A stretch of DNA of 64,000 bases from assembly GCF_028640845.1 (NCBI RefSeq), contig NC_080539.1:370279733-370343732 (forward strand), read 5' to 3'. The translations under genes were made by a program, and so were the position numbers. Under the pieces are notes generated by a model. The model ran no database searches. It was not told where the DNA came from and saw nothing but the letters and a program-made list of their open reading frames with translations. This DNA is from Ahaetulla prasina (lineage: Eukaryota; Chordata; Lepidosauria; Squamata; Colubridae). How positions within the stretch are numbered: position 1 is the stretch's first letter; each line of letters opens with the position of its first letter. Shown here in pieces: positions 21,851-33,195 of this stretch.

Positions 21851-22257
21851 CTTCTATTTCTCTATTTCTATTTCTATTCTATTCTATTCTATTCTATTCT
21901 ATTCTATTCTATTCTATTCTATTCTATTCTATTCTATTCTATTTCTCTTCTCTTCTCTTCTCTTCTCTTCTATTTCTCTATTTCTATTCTATTCTATTCT
22001 ATTCTATTCTATTCTATTTTTCTTCTCTTCTCTTTTATTTCTATTCTATTTTTCTTCTCTTCTCTTCTCTTCTTATTTCTTTTCTATTCTATTCTATTCT
22101 ATTCTATTCTATTTCTCTATTTCTATTCTATTCTATTCTATTCTATTCTATTCTATTCTATTCTATTCTATTCTATTTCTCTTCTCTTCTCTTCTTATTT
22201 CTTTTCTATTCTATTCTATTCTATTCTATTCTATTCTATTCTATTCTATTCTATCAT
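21851..22257. repeat. (ATTCT)n compound microsatellite
   Basis: About 400 bp of attct with interspersed cttct and atttct blocks. Confidence 0.95.
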
Positions 22258-22289
22258 AATGTTCCCACTCACGTTCCTCTCAACCGTCC

Positions 22290-22806
22290 CTTTTTTCAGT
22301 GCTGTGGTAATTTTGAACAATCATTAAATGAACTGATGTAAGTCAAGGATTATCTGTATTATACAAGTATGTGACCCCCGTGGTCACATGATCAACTTGG
22401 CATGTATTAATGACAGTTGCAGGATCCCGAGGTCATGTGATCGCCGTTTGCCACCAGTATATATCTTACAGTTGTTAAGTGAATCAATGCAACAGGGACT
22501 TATGACAATTTTTCACACTTACAACGGTTGCAGCATCCCCACGATCAAAATTCAGACGCTTGGCAATTGACTCATATTTATGACAGTCGCAGCGTCTCGG
22601 GGTTTTGCGACCTTCTGACCAGCCAAGTCAATGGGGAAGTCAGATTCATTTAACAACCGTGTGACTCACTTAATGACTGTGATGATTGATTTAATAACTG
22701 AGGTGAGAAAAGTCGTAAAATGGGGCAAAAATTCACTTAACAAGTGAATTCACTTAGCAAACAGAAATTTTGGGCTCAATCGTGGTCGTAAGTCGAGGAC
22801 TGACGG
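22290..22806. mobile_element. Inverted-terminus repeat, 'gtaagtcgaggac' family
   Basis: Ends cgtggtcgtaagtcgagga; inside are gacaatttttcacacttac and ggggaagtcagattcattta. A fragment of a second copy lies at its left. Confidence 0.6.
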
Positions 22807-23324
22807 TACAGAAGCATTTATGAAAAAAATACCTTCTTCTTTACTTGGTCAAATTTTCAGCCAGCTGGGACTCAAATTTGTGATTTCTTCCCAGCTAGAG
22901 TTCCCAGCCCCTCTCAGGGAAATAAAATACCATCCCAAATTGCCCCATCCCAAAAATTCCTCCCAACAGAGGAAAACTATTTATGGCAATGAACATTACA
23001 AACTCTTAAAACATTAAAACGGGAATGTAAAATATACCCAGGACATCTAAAAATATTAGAGCAGCGAAGTAAAACATACGTTGCTGAAAAAGAAAAAGAC
23101 AGGAAAAAAAGCAACAAGGAGCAGCAATTAAAGCTCACACCTGCTAAATGCCAGCTATAAATACTTTTCCAAAGAATTTTGGAAAAAGTGAAATTTTAAG
23201 GCCTGTTTTGAAAATAACAGAGGCCTGGCTGGAATCCGGTGGAGTTTTTTAAGGGCCGGGCTGTAATTATAGCAAAATCCCCTACTCCCAATCTAATCTT
23301 TTAATTTAACGACTGAAGTGATTC
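22807..23324. other. No gene seen
   Basis: AT-rich intron sequence. I see neither a repeat family nor coding signal. Confidence 0.5.
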
Positions 23325-23705
23325 AATTTTTTTTCAGTCTTGTTGTAACTTCAAACAGTCACTAAATGAATGGTTGTATGTAAAGGACTAACTGTACCTT
23401 GCTTCAAAACTTGCTATTGCAATTTGCCACTCTGGATTTAGAGAAGTCGGACTCATATTTATGACGATGGCAGTATCCCGGGGTCCACGCAATCCCCTTT
23501 TGCGACCTTCTGACAAGCAAAGCCCACGGGGGCGGGGGAGGAAGCCCGATTCACTTAACAACCGGGTTACCCACTTAGCAACTGGCGTGATTCCCTTAAC
23601 AAATGCGGCAAGGAAGATCGTGAGATGGGGCAAAACTCAATTTTAATGACTGTCTTAATGCTTAGCTGCAGAACTTTGAATTGCGATAGTAAACCGAGGA
23701 CTACT
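23325..23705. mobile_element. Inverted-terminus repeat copy
   Basis: ttttttttcagtcttgttgt and agtaaaccgaggactacttc mark the two ends, with gattcacttaacaaccgg in the middle. Confidence 0.55.
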
Positions 23706-24335
23706 TCTACGGCTGGTGTGGGCCCTTGACACCTGTGAGAGAAGAAGTTGTGTTTTTCAGACTGGTGGTGTGAAGGAATTTAGAGAAGATGTGATGGAAG
23801 ATATGAATGAGTCACTGAGGAGAGAAAAGAGATTATTACACCATCTATTGACTGAAGCAAGCATGAAAAAAACACGCCTCAAAATCACCCCGTCCTGTTT
23901 TCCCTTCGCATAACGGGACAAAGAGACGAGTTTTTATTTCAGATGCTAAGGATGGTATTTCCTAACTTAAGCAAGTTCAAGATGTATGGGCTTCAATTCC
24001 CAATTGAGCTGGCTGGGGAATTCTGGGAGTTGAAGTCCACATACCTTCCAGATGGTGATGCTGAGAAACACTGCTAGAAATGGTCATAATTTTATATCTC
24101 TCCTATTATAATTCTCATTCTAAGAATCCTATTATAATTCTCTTTTTTTTTTGCGGGGTGGGGGGGAGATTGGATGATTTTTGAGGGAGTTTACTTTTCA
24201 AACTTTAGGGCGCAGAGTGTCTTTATATTTCATTTGATCTGTCTGGGAATTGGTTTATTGCAGGAATTCAGTAAGGAGAATTATCACTTAATTGAAAACT
24301 GACAATTTTTTTAAATGAAAAACAAATACCATACT
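23706..24335. other. Intron sequence with one hAT MITE relic at about 23955-24075
   Basis: The relic has ggcttcaattcccaattgag facing gggagttgaagtccacatac. The remainder shows nothing I can name. Confidence 0.5.
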
Positions 24336-24647
24336 AGGTTTCTTGGATGTTGTGGGTTGCAATTGGCCGCTCTGGATTTAGAGAAGTTGTTTTCTGCCGC
24401 TTCCTTAGGTCTTCTTCCTGTTACCAGTTTCCAGATGCCTGGATCTCCTGGTGGTGTTCCATCCGGGAATCTATTTCAGCCTGAGAGAAATACTTAAAAA
24501 GGTTTCTTGGATGTTGTGGGTTGTAAATGGCCACTCTGGATTTAGAGAAGTTGTTTTCTGCTGCTTCCTTAGGTTTTCTTCCTGTTACCAGTTTCCAGGT
24601 GCCTGGATCTCCTGGTGGTGTCCCATCCGGGAATCTATTTTATTTAC
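24336..24647. repeat. Direct tandem repeat, two units of about 166 bp
   Basis: Both units run ggtttcttggatgttgtggg to catccgggaatctatttt with around ten differences. Function unknown. Confidence 0.9.
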
Positions 24648-24844
24648 CTAAAATAACTCACCCTGGCCAATACCTAATCAGACTGTGCGAGTAATTGATC
24701 AGCTTTGCCCATCCTGATGTCCATAGACCTTTGGGCCTTCAGTTTTCCTCCCCATCACCTGGACACTGGGCAAGAGTGATGGATGTTATACAGGTAGCCC
24801 TCGATTATGACCATACGTTTACTGACCATTTGAAGTTACTACTG

Positions 24845-25060
24845 TTGTGTCCACGGGGACGCCGAAGGAGTGCAGAGCGTGCTGACGCGACGTGATCTGA
24901 TTGGGTTACTTCTGTATCCCTTCGGCGGGAAAATTAAGGCTTGCTATCGGTTGTTGCTTTTGACAGCTCAGTATACAAGAGCTGTCCTTGGTTCTGTGGT
25001 TGTTGTTACTCCGTTGTGGAGTTGCCTTGTTGTTAATAAACGGGTTATGTTATCAACGTC
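24845..25060 (+). mobile_element. Possible LTR end of another retroelement
   Basis: Starts tgttgtgtccacggggac and ends aataaacgggttatgttatc, a layout like an LTR with a polyadenylation signal. It abuts a minus-strand LTR fragment. Family not recognised. Confidence 0.4.
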
Positions 25061-25345
25061 TGTCGTGTCCCACCCCCACTCCGATGAATGAGTCAAGGAA
25101 GTCCGTAAACAAACTTGGCAACGAAGCCTCTGCAGCTTGCCAAGTTCCTTCGAGGTTTCTCAGGGCAGGCAGGAGTCCAAGTTGTGACTTCAGCGATAGG
25201 GTCCGGTATCAGCAAACTCGATAAGACTTTGCTTGACTCAAGGTTGGAATGCCAAAAGCAGGTCCTTTATATAGGCTGTGGGGTGGCTGAGGGACTCTGG
25301 GAGTTGAAGTCCACAATTCTTAAAGGGACCAAGTTTGGACACCCC
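25061..25345 (-). mobile_element. Truncated LTR 3' part followed by half a hAT MITE
   Basis: 25061-25276 (tgtcgtgtcccaccccc to tatataggctgtgggg) matches the LTR at 28063-28693. 25277-25345 is a MITE half ending ttggacacccctg. Confidence 0.75.
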
Positions 25346-25915
25346 TGCTCTAGAGCCTTCGAAGGCTGCCATAGTGAGGGCACACAATTTTCACACGCAC
25401 CCCAGGCAATCCGAGGGTTGTTTGATTCGGTGTGTGTAAACGTTGCAACCCAACCAGACAAAAGCACTTGGCAAATTTGAAAAAAAAATATTGCAAAAAT
25501 CAGAAAGTTAAAAAAATAAAAACACCAACCAAAACAAACGGAGAAGGGGATTTGCAAAACCGACGTTATCCTGGATCAAATCTGAGTCTGCGACCCCCTT
25601 CATTCACCCTTCCCCACCCCTCCCCATCACAGCCCCTTACCTCTCCAGAGAGAAAAGCTCCCCCCCTCCCCAAGAAAACCCAGTTGCCACGGCAACCCGC
25701 AAATGTCAGGCCCCGTGTGGTGCATAGCTGTTGCTAAGGTAACCGTTTCTCTTTTTGGGGTTTTGAAGACACAGAAAGTGAGACCTTCTTGAAGAGATGT
25801 GGGGTTTTTTTGGGGGTGGGGGAGGGAAGAAGCCCAGTAATTTTGAGGGAAAGAGGAAAGGATGGAACGGGCCCGAAGAAGCCATTTTGCCTCCAATCAG
25901 GGAGGTACATGCATT
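25346..25915. other. No gene seen
   Basis: Intron sequence without a recognised repeat; a CCCC-rich stretch lies near 25600-25690. Confidence 0.5.
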
Positions 25916-25919
25916 GCAT

Positions 25920-25975
25920 CCAAGAAAGAAAGAAAGAGAGAGTGAGAGGGAGGGAGGGAGGGAGGGAGGGAGGGA

Positions 25976-26011
<36 letters not shown>

Positions 26012-26116
26012 ATGAAAGAAAGAAAGAGGGGGGGAAGGAAGAAAGGGAAGAGAAATAAGGAAGGAAGGAAGGAAGGAAGGAGAGAGAGAAAGAAGGAAGG
26101 AAGGAAGAAGAGAGAA

Positions 26117-26153
<37 letters not shown>

Positions 26154-26524
26154 AAGAAACAAACAAACAAATAGGAAAAGAGAGAGAGAAAGAAAGAGAA
26201 AGAAAGAGGAGAGAGAGAAAAGGAAGGAAGGAAGAAAGAAGAGAGAGAAAGAGAGAGAGAGGAAGGAAGGGGAGAGAGAAAGAGAGAGAAAGAAAGAGAG
26301 AAAAAGAAAGAGAGAAAGAAAGAGGAGAGAAAGAGAAGGAAGGAAGAAAGAAAGAAGAGAGAGGAAGGAAGAGAGAGGAAGGAAGGGGAGAGAGAAAGAA
26401 GGAAGGAAGGAGGAAGAGAGAGAAAGAGAAGAAAGAAAGAAAACGAAAGAGAGAAAGAAAGAGGAGAGAGAAAGAAGAGAGAAAGAGAAAGAGAGAGAGG
26501 AAGGAAGGGGAGAGAGAGAGAGAG

Positions 26525-26571
<47 letters not shown>

Positions 26572-26600
26572 GAAAGAAAGAGAAAGAGAGAAAGAAAGAC
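25920..26600. repeat. Polypurine tract (GAAA/GAGA/GGAA), about 680 bp
   Basis: Almost uninterrupted purines on the + strand. Long open frames here are low-complexity K/E/R or S/F/L translations. Confidence 0.97.
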
Positions 26601-27030
26601 ATAATTACCATTGGTTTCTCTTTAAAGAGCTCCCTCTTTCTCACTCATCCCATTTTGTCCCTGGGAAAAAAAATGCCTGGTTTCATTTTCTTTTGGGCAC
26701 AATAGCCGAAAATGCCATCATTATTAAGGATGTCTATCCAGCTCATTAGATACCAGAGACATCCCAGGGACCAGCGTGCACAAATGCGTCGGTTTGTGTA
26801 TGTCAAGAGTGCATAGTGGCACCCACAAACAGATGCCTGCGTCAAGCAAAACTAGGGAAAGCCTTAAAATGTCCAAACAGGCAGAGGCGGGATGCCTAAA
26901 CTATTGCAAACGGATGGATGGATGGATGGATGGATGGATGGATGGATGGACGGATGGATGGACGGATGGATGGATTGCAAAGATTTGAAGGTGGCCTGAT
27001 TCACTTAACTCTCTGCAGAAAAAACGCCAT
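26601..27030. other. Intron sequence with a (GGAT)n tract at 26911-26973
   Basis: No gene seen; the ggat tract has about 15 units. Confidence 0.6.
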
Positions 27031-27315
27031 TACAGGTAATCCTCGATGGACGATTGCAACTGTTGCAATCATTTGTTAAGTGAATTTTGCCCCATTTTAT
27101 GAGCCTCCTTGCCAAAGTTGTTAAGTGAATCGGCTATTAACAACTGAGCAACGGTCATAAATATGAGTCAGTTGCCCAGCACCTGAATTTTGATCGCGTG
27201 ATCACGGGGATCCTGCAATGGTCGTAACGGTGAAAAATGTTATCGGTCACTTTTTTTCAATGCCGTTGTAACTTTGAACGGTCACTAAACGAGCTGTTGT
27301 AAGTCGTGGAGTATT
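27031..27315. mobile_element. Inverted-terminus repeat copy
   Basis: acaggtaatcctcgatggac to gttgtaagtcgtggagta, the two ends in inverted orientation. Confidence 0.6.
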
Positions 27316-27331
27316 AAGGATGTCTCCAAGG

Positions 27332-28049
27332 CAGGGGAGAAATGCTCCCGGTTCGGACCGGATCAGCCAATCCGGTAGCTATGGCGGCAGGTGGTTCAGA
27401 GAACCGGTAGCAAAAATCCCTGCCCTTCCTCCACCTATGCCCACCCAATTGCCCGCTTGCCTGCTTGCCACTTCTTTTAAAAAATACTTTTAAAAGTTAA
27501 AAAAAAGGGTCTGACGATCAGGCAACTCAGCTGTAATCGTCAGAGCCTTTCTTTTTACTTTTAAAAGCATTTTTTACAACCTAGTCAGCCAAATAGGTTG
27601 TAAAAAAATGCTTTTAAAAGGTTAAAAAAAAGGCTCTGACGATCGTGCGATCAGCAAAGCCTCTCTTTTTTTACTTTTAAAAGCATTTTTTGCAACCTAT
27701 TCGGCCAAATAGGTTGTAAAAAAATGCTTTTAAAAGGTAACAAAAAGGCTCTGATGATCACAGCTGAGCTGCCTGACCATCAGAGCCTTTTTTTTTACTT
27801 TTAAAAGCATTTTTTTACAACCTATTCGGCCAAATAGGTTGTAAAAAATGCTTTTAAAAGGTAAAAAAAAAAGACCGCATGCCACAGCTGATCACACACA
27901 CCCCACGTGCTGTTCTAATTACCCCATTCCTCCTTTTGACGTGCCCTGCGCACAGGCAGACCTCGCATTTGGTGCATGGTGCGCACTATGCGTGCGCGCG
28001 GACTACGCACAAGCGCAGCGATAGTAAACCGGTTCAGATTTCACCATTG
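27332..28049. mobile_element. hAT-like element, 718 bp, with internal palindromes
   Basis: Starts caggggagaaatgctcccgg and ends ccggttcagatttcaccattg. Flanks CTCCAAGG (27324-27331) and TTCCAAGG (28050-28057) match 7/8. Inside, ttttaaaagcatttttt and aaaaaatgcttttaaaa alternate four times around aacctattcggccaaatag, giving stacked hairpins. A relative is at 51996-52655. Confidence 0.75.
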
Positions 28050-28062
28050 TTCCAAGGGTTGT

Positions 28063-28693
28063 TGTCGTGTCCCACCCCCACTCCGACGAACGAGTCAAGG
28101 AAGTCCGTAACAAACTTGGCAACGAAGCCTCTGCAGCTTGCCAAGTTCCTTCGAGGTTTCTCAGGGCAGGCAGGAGTCCAAGTTGTGACTTCAGCGATAG
28201 GGTCCGGTATCAGCAAACTAGATAAGACTTTGCTTGACTCAAGGTTGGAATGCCAAAAGCAGGTCCTTTATATAGGCTGTGGGGTGTGGCTCCATGACTC
28301 AGCATTTATCCAGGCCTGCCCCACCCTTCCTTCTGCTGGCGTCACCTCTCAGATCTCCGGAAGCGAGGGTCCTCCTACAGTGAATTGTCTTCAGCTGGAT
28401 CTGCTGTCAGCGTCTGGGAAAGGGAGGGGTCAAAGGGAGTAGGCCCGGGTAATTCTACCACCTGGCTGGCTTCCTGCTCTGAAGGCTGAGCCAAAGGATC
28501 ACACGCTGTATGAGTGAGGTTTATCGGGCTTCTCCTTTCACTCCTTGAATCCTCTCCGGGGATGGGGCCAGGGCCGGGGGCTGGAGTCATGACAGGCCGT
28601 TCATCTTCATTATCAGACTCGGAGTCTGATAAAAGGCCCGGTTGAAGACGGGAGGGGCCCGGCTGAGGAGAGGAGGGAGGACGAGTCACAACA
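28063..28693 (-). mobile_element. Solo LTR, 631 bp, TSD GTTGT
   Basis: Ends tgtcgtgtcccaccccc and gagtcacaaca; exact flanks GTTGT at 28058-28062 and 28694-28698, directly beside the hAT element. TATA tttatataggctg. U3 frame open from the LTR start: [19 protein letters not shown], then [11 protein letters not shown]. Confidence 0.92.
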
Positions 28694-28721
28694 GTTGTAT
28701 TATAATAACCCGAACCGCTGT

Positions 28722-29000
28722 TTCTCAATCTCTTTAAACTGCTTTAAGACGGGTGGACTTTAACTCCCAGAATTCTCCCAGCTGGAAGGCAACCATTTGT
28801 CTGAGCTGGCTGAGGAATTCTGGGAGTTGAAGTCCACAAGTCATAAAAGTTGCCAAGGTTGCCCCCCCCCCCACAAATTGTTTCTCTCCTTGGTTGTTTC
28901 CATCCATTGTTTCTTGACTTTTGATGCTTTGGAAAATAGTTTGACCCCTCCTCATCTTTGTAAGAAGAGACGTTCCAATATTCCAAGACCTTTGCAGCTG
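28722..29000. mobile_element. hAT MITE relic and CR1 fragment (minus strand)
   Basis: 28735-28860 holds facing cttcaac/gttgaag arms; 28871-29000 reads as minus-strand CR1 (KSQETMDGNNQGEKQ). Confidence 0.55.
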
Positions 29001-29465
29001 CTCAATCTAGTATTCGTCTGCGATATATTTCTTGACAGCTGGTTCCTTCACTGTTGTTGGTTGATCCTCAAAGACAGAAGCTCTCTAACCACTTCAACAG
29101 CTTCATTGTCAATTCCAAGGCTGGTTGCCGCTTGTGTTGTTGGTCACTCATCTTGCCTTTTTCCCTGCAACTTCTTGACTTTTAGCCCTACGGCTTTGAG
29201 ATCGTTTGCATTTTCAACTCCCCAAGGAGAGGGGGGATCAACAAGGGTTGTGTTTGTCTGTAAAAAAACAGATATATGACAGATGGACAGAAGGGCTTGA
29301 CTGTTCCTAGCACGTGGTCCGATTGCCCAATTTTAAAATTTAATATGCCCGAGATGATTCTGCCAGATTCCTGGATTGTACATGAATCCTAAATACCATT
29401 TTTCCGCCCTCCAGTAAAATGTTTGTTCCAAAGGAGGTGTACCGTTAAGTCACAACAAAATATCT
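29001..29465. other. No gene seen
   Basis: Intron sequence without recognised repeats. Confidence 0.45.
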
Positions 29466-29897
29466 TCTTTCCTTCCTTCCTTCCTTCCTTCTTTCTTTCC
29501 TTCCTTCCTTCCTTCTCTTTCCCCACTTCCCCTCCTCCTCCTTTCTTCTCCTCCTCCCTTCCTCCTCCCTCTTCCTATCCCTACCCTTTCCTTCCTTCCT
29601 TCCTTCCTTCCTTCCTTCCTTCCTTCCTTCCTTCCTACCTTCCTTCCTTTTCTTTCCCCGCTTCCCCTTTTCCTCCTTTCTTCTCCTCCTCCCTCCTCCC
29701 TCCCTCCTCCCTCCTCCTATCCCTACTCTTTTCTTCCTTCCTTCCTTCCTTCCTTCCTTCCTTCCTTCCTTCCTTCCTTCCTTCCTTTTCCTTCCCCGCT
29801 TCCCCTTTTCCTCCTTTCTTCTCCTCCTCCCTCCCTCCTCCCTCCTCCTATCCCTACCTTTTCTCCCTTCCTTCCTTCCTCCCTCCCTCCCTCCCTC
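29466..29897. repeat. (CCTT)n tract with three higher-order units
   Basis: A block of ccttcc repeats plus a spacer containing tttccccgcttccccttttc and ctcctatccctac occurs three times at a period of about 130-140 bp. Confidence 0.95.
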
Positions 29898-30285
29898 TTA
29901 ATTTAGTTTCATAAAAGGTGAAAGATAAGTGAAATCCAGATTCTATGGCAAGATACTTCACCCAGTTAAGGAAGATGTTCTTTTGCCAATGACCAGGCTA
30001 GCGAGCAAATCCAAAATTATCTAGCGGCTTCCTAAGAATTCTGGAAGGAATGATAAAGGCATAACATCTTATGGCTATTGCAAAAACACAGGATTGCATC
30101 TGCTAAACCCCATTCAAATCAAATCGTCCTTGGTAAAATCATAGACCAGCATACAAAACTCACCTTTCTTAGCGTGGAGTCAATTGCATGTGGAAGCTTA
30201 ATTTTGGTGCCAGGATTTTAATGTTTATGGTTTTAACACAGATATATGTATCATGCTAAATCAATTGAATAAACAAGTCTGAAGT
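29898..30285. other. No gene seen
   Basis: AT-rich intron sequence. Confidence 0.45.
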
Positions 30286-30600
30286 GGGTTTCCTGCCTAT
30301 GCTGGAAGTTGGACTAGAAGACCTCCAAGGTCTCTTCCCACTCTAACCTTCTAAAAAGTAACAGAATAAAAGAGCTGGAAGGGGCTTTGGAGATCTTCTA
30401 GTCCAACCCCTTGCTGAAGCAGGATGCCCAGTTCACACAAATGGCTGTCCAGTCTCTTCATAAAAACTTCCAGTATTGGAGCACCCACAACTTCTGAAGA
30501 CAAGTTGTTCCACTGATTAATTGTTCTCATAGTCAGCAAATTTCTCCTTATTTTAGCAGTGATTTTTCTCTCTGAGTTTATCATTTCGTTCCTGAACGTT
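30286..30600. mobile_element. Two CR1 3' ends meeting tail to tail
   Basis: 30286-30350 is a + strand CR1 tail (ggactagaagacctccaagg); 30358-30595 is a minus-strand CR1 3' end with frame RTINQWNNLSSEVVGAP. Confidence 0.75.
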
Positions 30601-30630
30601 TTATTACCAGGCTAGGTAATATCCTTATGG

Positions 30631-31242
30631 TGGTGGGATTCTACTGGTTCGGGAGAACCGGTAGCTTTGACGATCAGCTGGGAGCGAACCGGTTTGCTCC
30701 GATGATCAGATGGGCCCACCCACCCATCTGCGCTATTTTCCTACCTTTATCCAGTGGTGGGATTCAGCCAGTTCGCAGCTATTCGGGAGAACCGGTTGTT
30801 GGAACAAATCTTATTTTGTTTTTTTCCCACTTCAAAGGGCTAATCCTGTAAGGAACTGAAACATTCTGGTGTTGTTTCTAGCCTAATCTTTATCGCCCTG
30901 CTTACAGAAACTGCCTCTCTGGTTAACCCTTATTATATTGTAAGAGCTAAGGTGAAGCGCCCATTGACGTGAGTGACGTTGAGTAGGCCACGCCCACACG
31001 GTCACATGACCACTGACTACCCAGCTGGTCAGTACGGCAGAGAACAGGTTGCTAAATTATTTGAATCCCACCACTTCTTTATCCCCTCGGCTGATTCGCG
31101 CGGCAGAGCCAATTGCCGTGCGTATCAGCTGTGTTACCCCTCTGAAGAAACCCGGAAGTGAAGAGTTGTTCAAATTGCGCGCGCACGGTCAAAACGCGTG
31201 ATCACCGAACCAGTTGTTAAGCCAGGAGGATCCCACCACTGC
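30631..31242. mobile_element. hAT-like element
   Basis: ggtggtgggattctactgg to aggatcccaccactg are inverted termini; it contains gggagaaccggtagc repeats shared with other copies. Confidence 0.6.
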
Positions 31243-31479
31243 ATCCTTAGCGGGACTTCGGTAGACGTGGCTTGCCCTCTCCCTCTTAGGCTTAGCGGAA
31301 GAGTTTTTAGCTGAGTTTTAGCTCGGAGAACAAAACTACTGCCAAAATCGAAACCCCGAGCTACAAGTATTTTTCTATTATTTCAAAAATGCCTCCCTAT
31401 TTCTAGTTCGGATTTCTCCGTGATTAGTTTCCAGCCATTGCTTCTTGTTCTTCTTTCAGGTGCTTTTGCAGAATAGGTT

Positions 31480-32200
31480 GACCCCGGGACTGGGTTCTAC
31501 TTACCTTTACTACTGGTTTGCAATGGGGCCGCTGTTGTGGCTCCCGCCCCCGAACCTGGCCCCATGTCCGAAAGTGCCTTGGAGCCGGGCCTGCTGCCAG
31601 AAAGTGACTTGGACAGTGAGGAGGAAAGGCCATCAGGACTTACCTCGGAAGCACCGGCCTCCCTGGCTCAGCTCCAGGAGCCAGAAGCAGGCCAAGCGAA
31701 AGAGATAACGAGGCCTCCTTCTCCTGACTCTTTCCCCCCCCCAGGCCACGCCTGCAGACCCAGCTGACAGCAATCAGGCTTGGCTCAATCCCAGGTTTCG
31801 TAGGCAGGAGAGAAGGGAACAACAGAAGCAGGGGAGGGGCAGGCCTAGCAAGTGCTGAGTCATGGAGCCAAACCCCACAGGATATAAAAGGCAGCAAGAG
31901 CTGGTGTGTCTCTTTGTATCAGGCAAATCCACCGATTGGCTAGAGCTGAAGGTTGTGACTCACCAGCGTCTTGGCAGCCAACGAGGGCTCTTGGCAGACG
32001 CTGACTCTTTTGCTGCCAGAGCTGATAAGAGCCGGCTAATTAAGCCATCGTTCGGACGGAGGCGAGGAGGACATAACAGTCTTGCGCTCATACACACTTT
32101 ACTACCGGTTCGCAACGGAGCCTCCCACCGGTTTTATTACCGGTTCTTGCAAACCGATCCGAACCAGGGGCAGTCCACCTTGTTGACCCCCCCTCCCCTC
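31480..32200 (+). mobile_element. Solo LTR 31533-32078 within a hAT-like element
   Basis: LTR from TGTTGTGGCTCC to GGAGGACATAACA, TATA aggatataaaagg. No matching 5-bp flanks (gccgc/gtctt). The U3 frame is shifted once. Flanking ctacttacctttactac and tttactaccggttcgc belong to the host hAT. Confidence 0.75.
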
Positions 32201-32282
32201 TTCTTTGTGGCAGCTACAACAAATGGAGGGAACAAGACGAGAGGTGTGGAACGGAGTATCCTGCAATGGGGCAGTCTAGAAC

Positions 32283-33010
32283 AGGGGTGGGCTTCAAAAA
32301 TTTTAGCAAGGGGTTCTCTGCCCGGTTGCTGAGTGGGTGTGGCCATGGTGGGCGTGGCCTAGTTGGCCTCCTGCACCATGGTGGGGGGGAGCGTTTTTGC
32401 CCTCCCCGGGCTCTGGAGGCCCTCTTTTCCAGCCTTCCCGAACTTTCGGTGGGTCCTTTTTTCGTCCTCCCCATGCGCCCTGCATTAAAGGTAAAGATAA
32501 CATATGTGCTAGTCGTTCCCGACTCTAGGGGGCGGTGCTCAGCTCCGTTTCAAAGCCAAAGAGCCAGCGCTGTCCGAAGACGTCTCCGTGGTCATGTGGC
32601 CGGCATGACTCAACACCAAAGGCGCACGGAACGCTGTTACCTTCCCACCAAAGGTGGCCCCTATTTTTCTACTTGCATTTTTTTACCTGCTTTCGAACTG
32701 CTAGGTTGGCAGAAGCTGGGACAAGTAACGGGAGCTCACCTCGAACTAGGGGTTCGAACTACTGAATGGCTGATCTTTTGATCGACAAGCTCAGCGTCTT
32801 AGCCACTAAGCCACCGCGTCCCTATTTACATGCGCCCTGCACTTATCTGTATCCAAAATGGGCCACGTGGGGACTCCGGAGAGGGGAGGGGAGGGGTGGG
32901 CGGTGCCAGCCAGGAGTGGGATTTGGGGGTTGCACAAAATCTTCGGTTTTCCCGAACCCCTGCGAACCCCCAGCGGCCCAACTCCTGGTCTAGAAGCCGG
33001 GAAGTATTCT
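32283..33010. mobile_element. hAT-like element split by a Sauria SINE
   Basis: Host element begins caggggtgggcttcaaaaat and resumes at 32823 (atgcgccctgcacttatctg). The SINE is 32487-32822 on the minus strand, with gagccagcgctgtccgaaga and a tRNA-like head. Confidence 0.65.
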
Positions 33011-33146
33011 GGAAATTCTGACCATAGCCTTTTCTTTCAGGTCCCAATTGCTGCTGCTATCCTCCTCACGAAAATCACTTGCTTAGCCTTTCTGTAGGGT
33101 TGCAAAATGCACAAAACCTAATCTAACCTTTGCTGTTTCTCTGCAG

Positions 33147-33195
33147 ATGGCCCGACCGATCCAGGTGAAGCCTGCGGACAGCGAAAGCCGTGGAG
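33147..33195 (+). CDS. CELF5: CELF5 exon, end of RRM1 (49 nt)
   Basis: The acceptor is a pyrimidine tract ending ctgcag and the donor is GGAG|GTAGTT. Sixteen codons ([16 protein letters not shown]) plus one base complete the last strand of RRM1 and the short RRM1-RRM2 spacer. The 49-nt size and phase are typical of CELF genes. The opening ATG is an internal methionine: in the family the previous exon ends ...LPG and this one starts MNRPIQ, so this is not a translation start. The N to A change after the methionine is the only difference I notice from the recalled human protein. A hAT-derived tandem array starts about 150 bp downstream. Confidence 0.93.

Noticed and set aside
25706..26749. Open frames of 312 and 245 codons
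   Set aside because: Low-complexity translations of the GAAA/GAGA tract.
1..33146. The 83-nt CELF exon encoding CAFLTYC...LPG
   Set aside because: No such frame was recognised; the exon is presumably upstream of the window.
33147..33149. ATG as a CELF5 start codon
   Set aside because: It follows a good splice acceptor and matches an internal methionine in the family; RRM1 must lie upstream.
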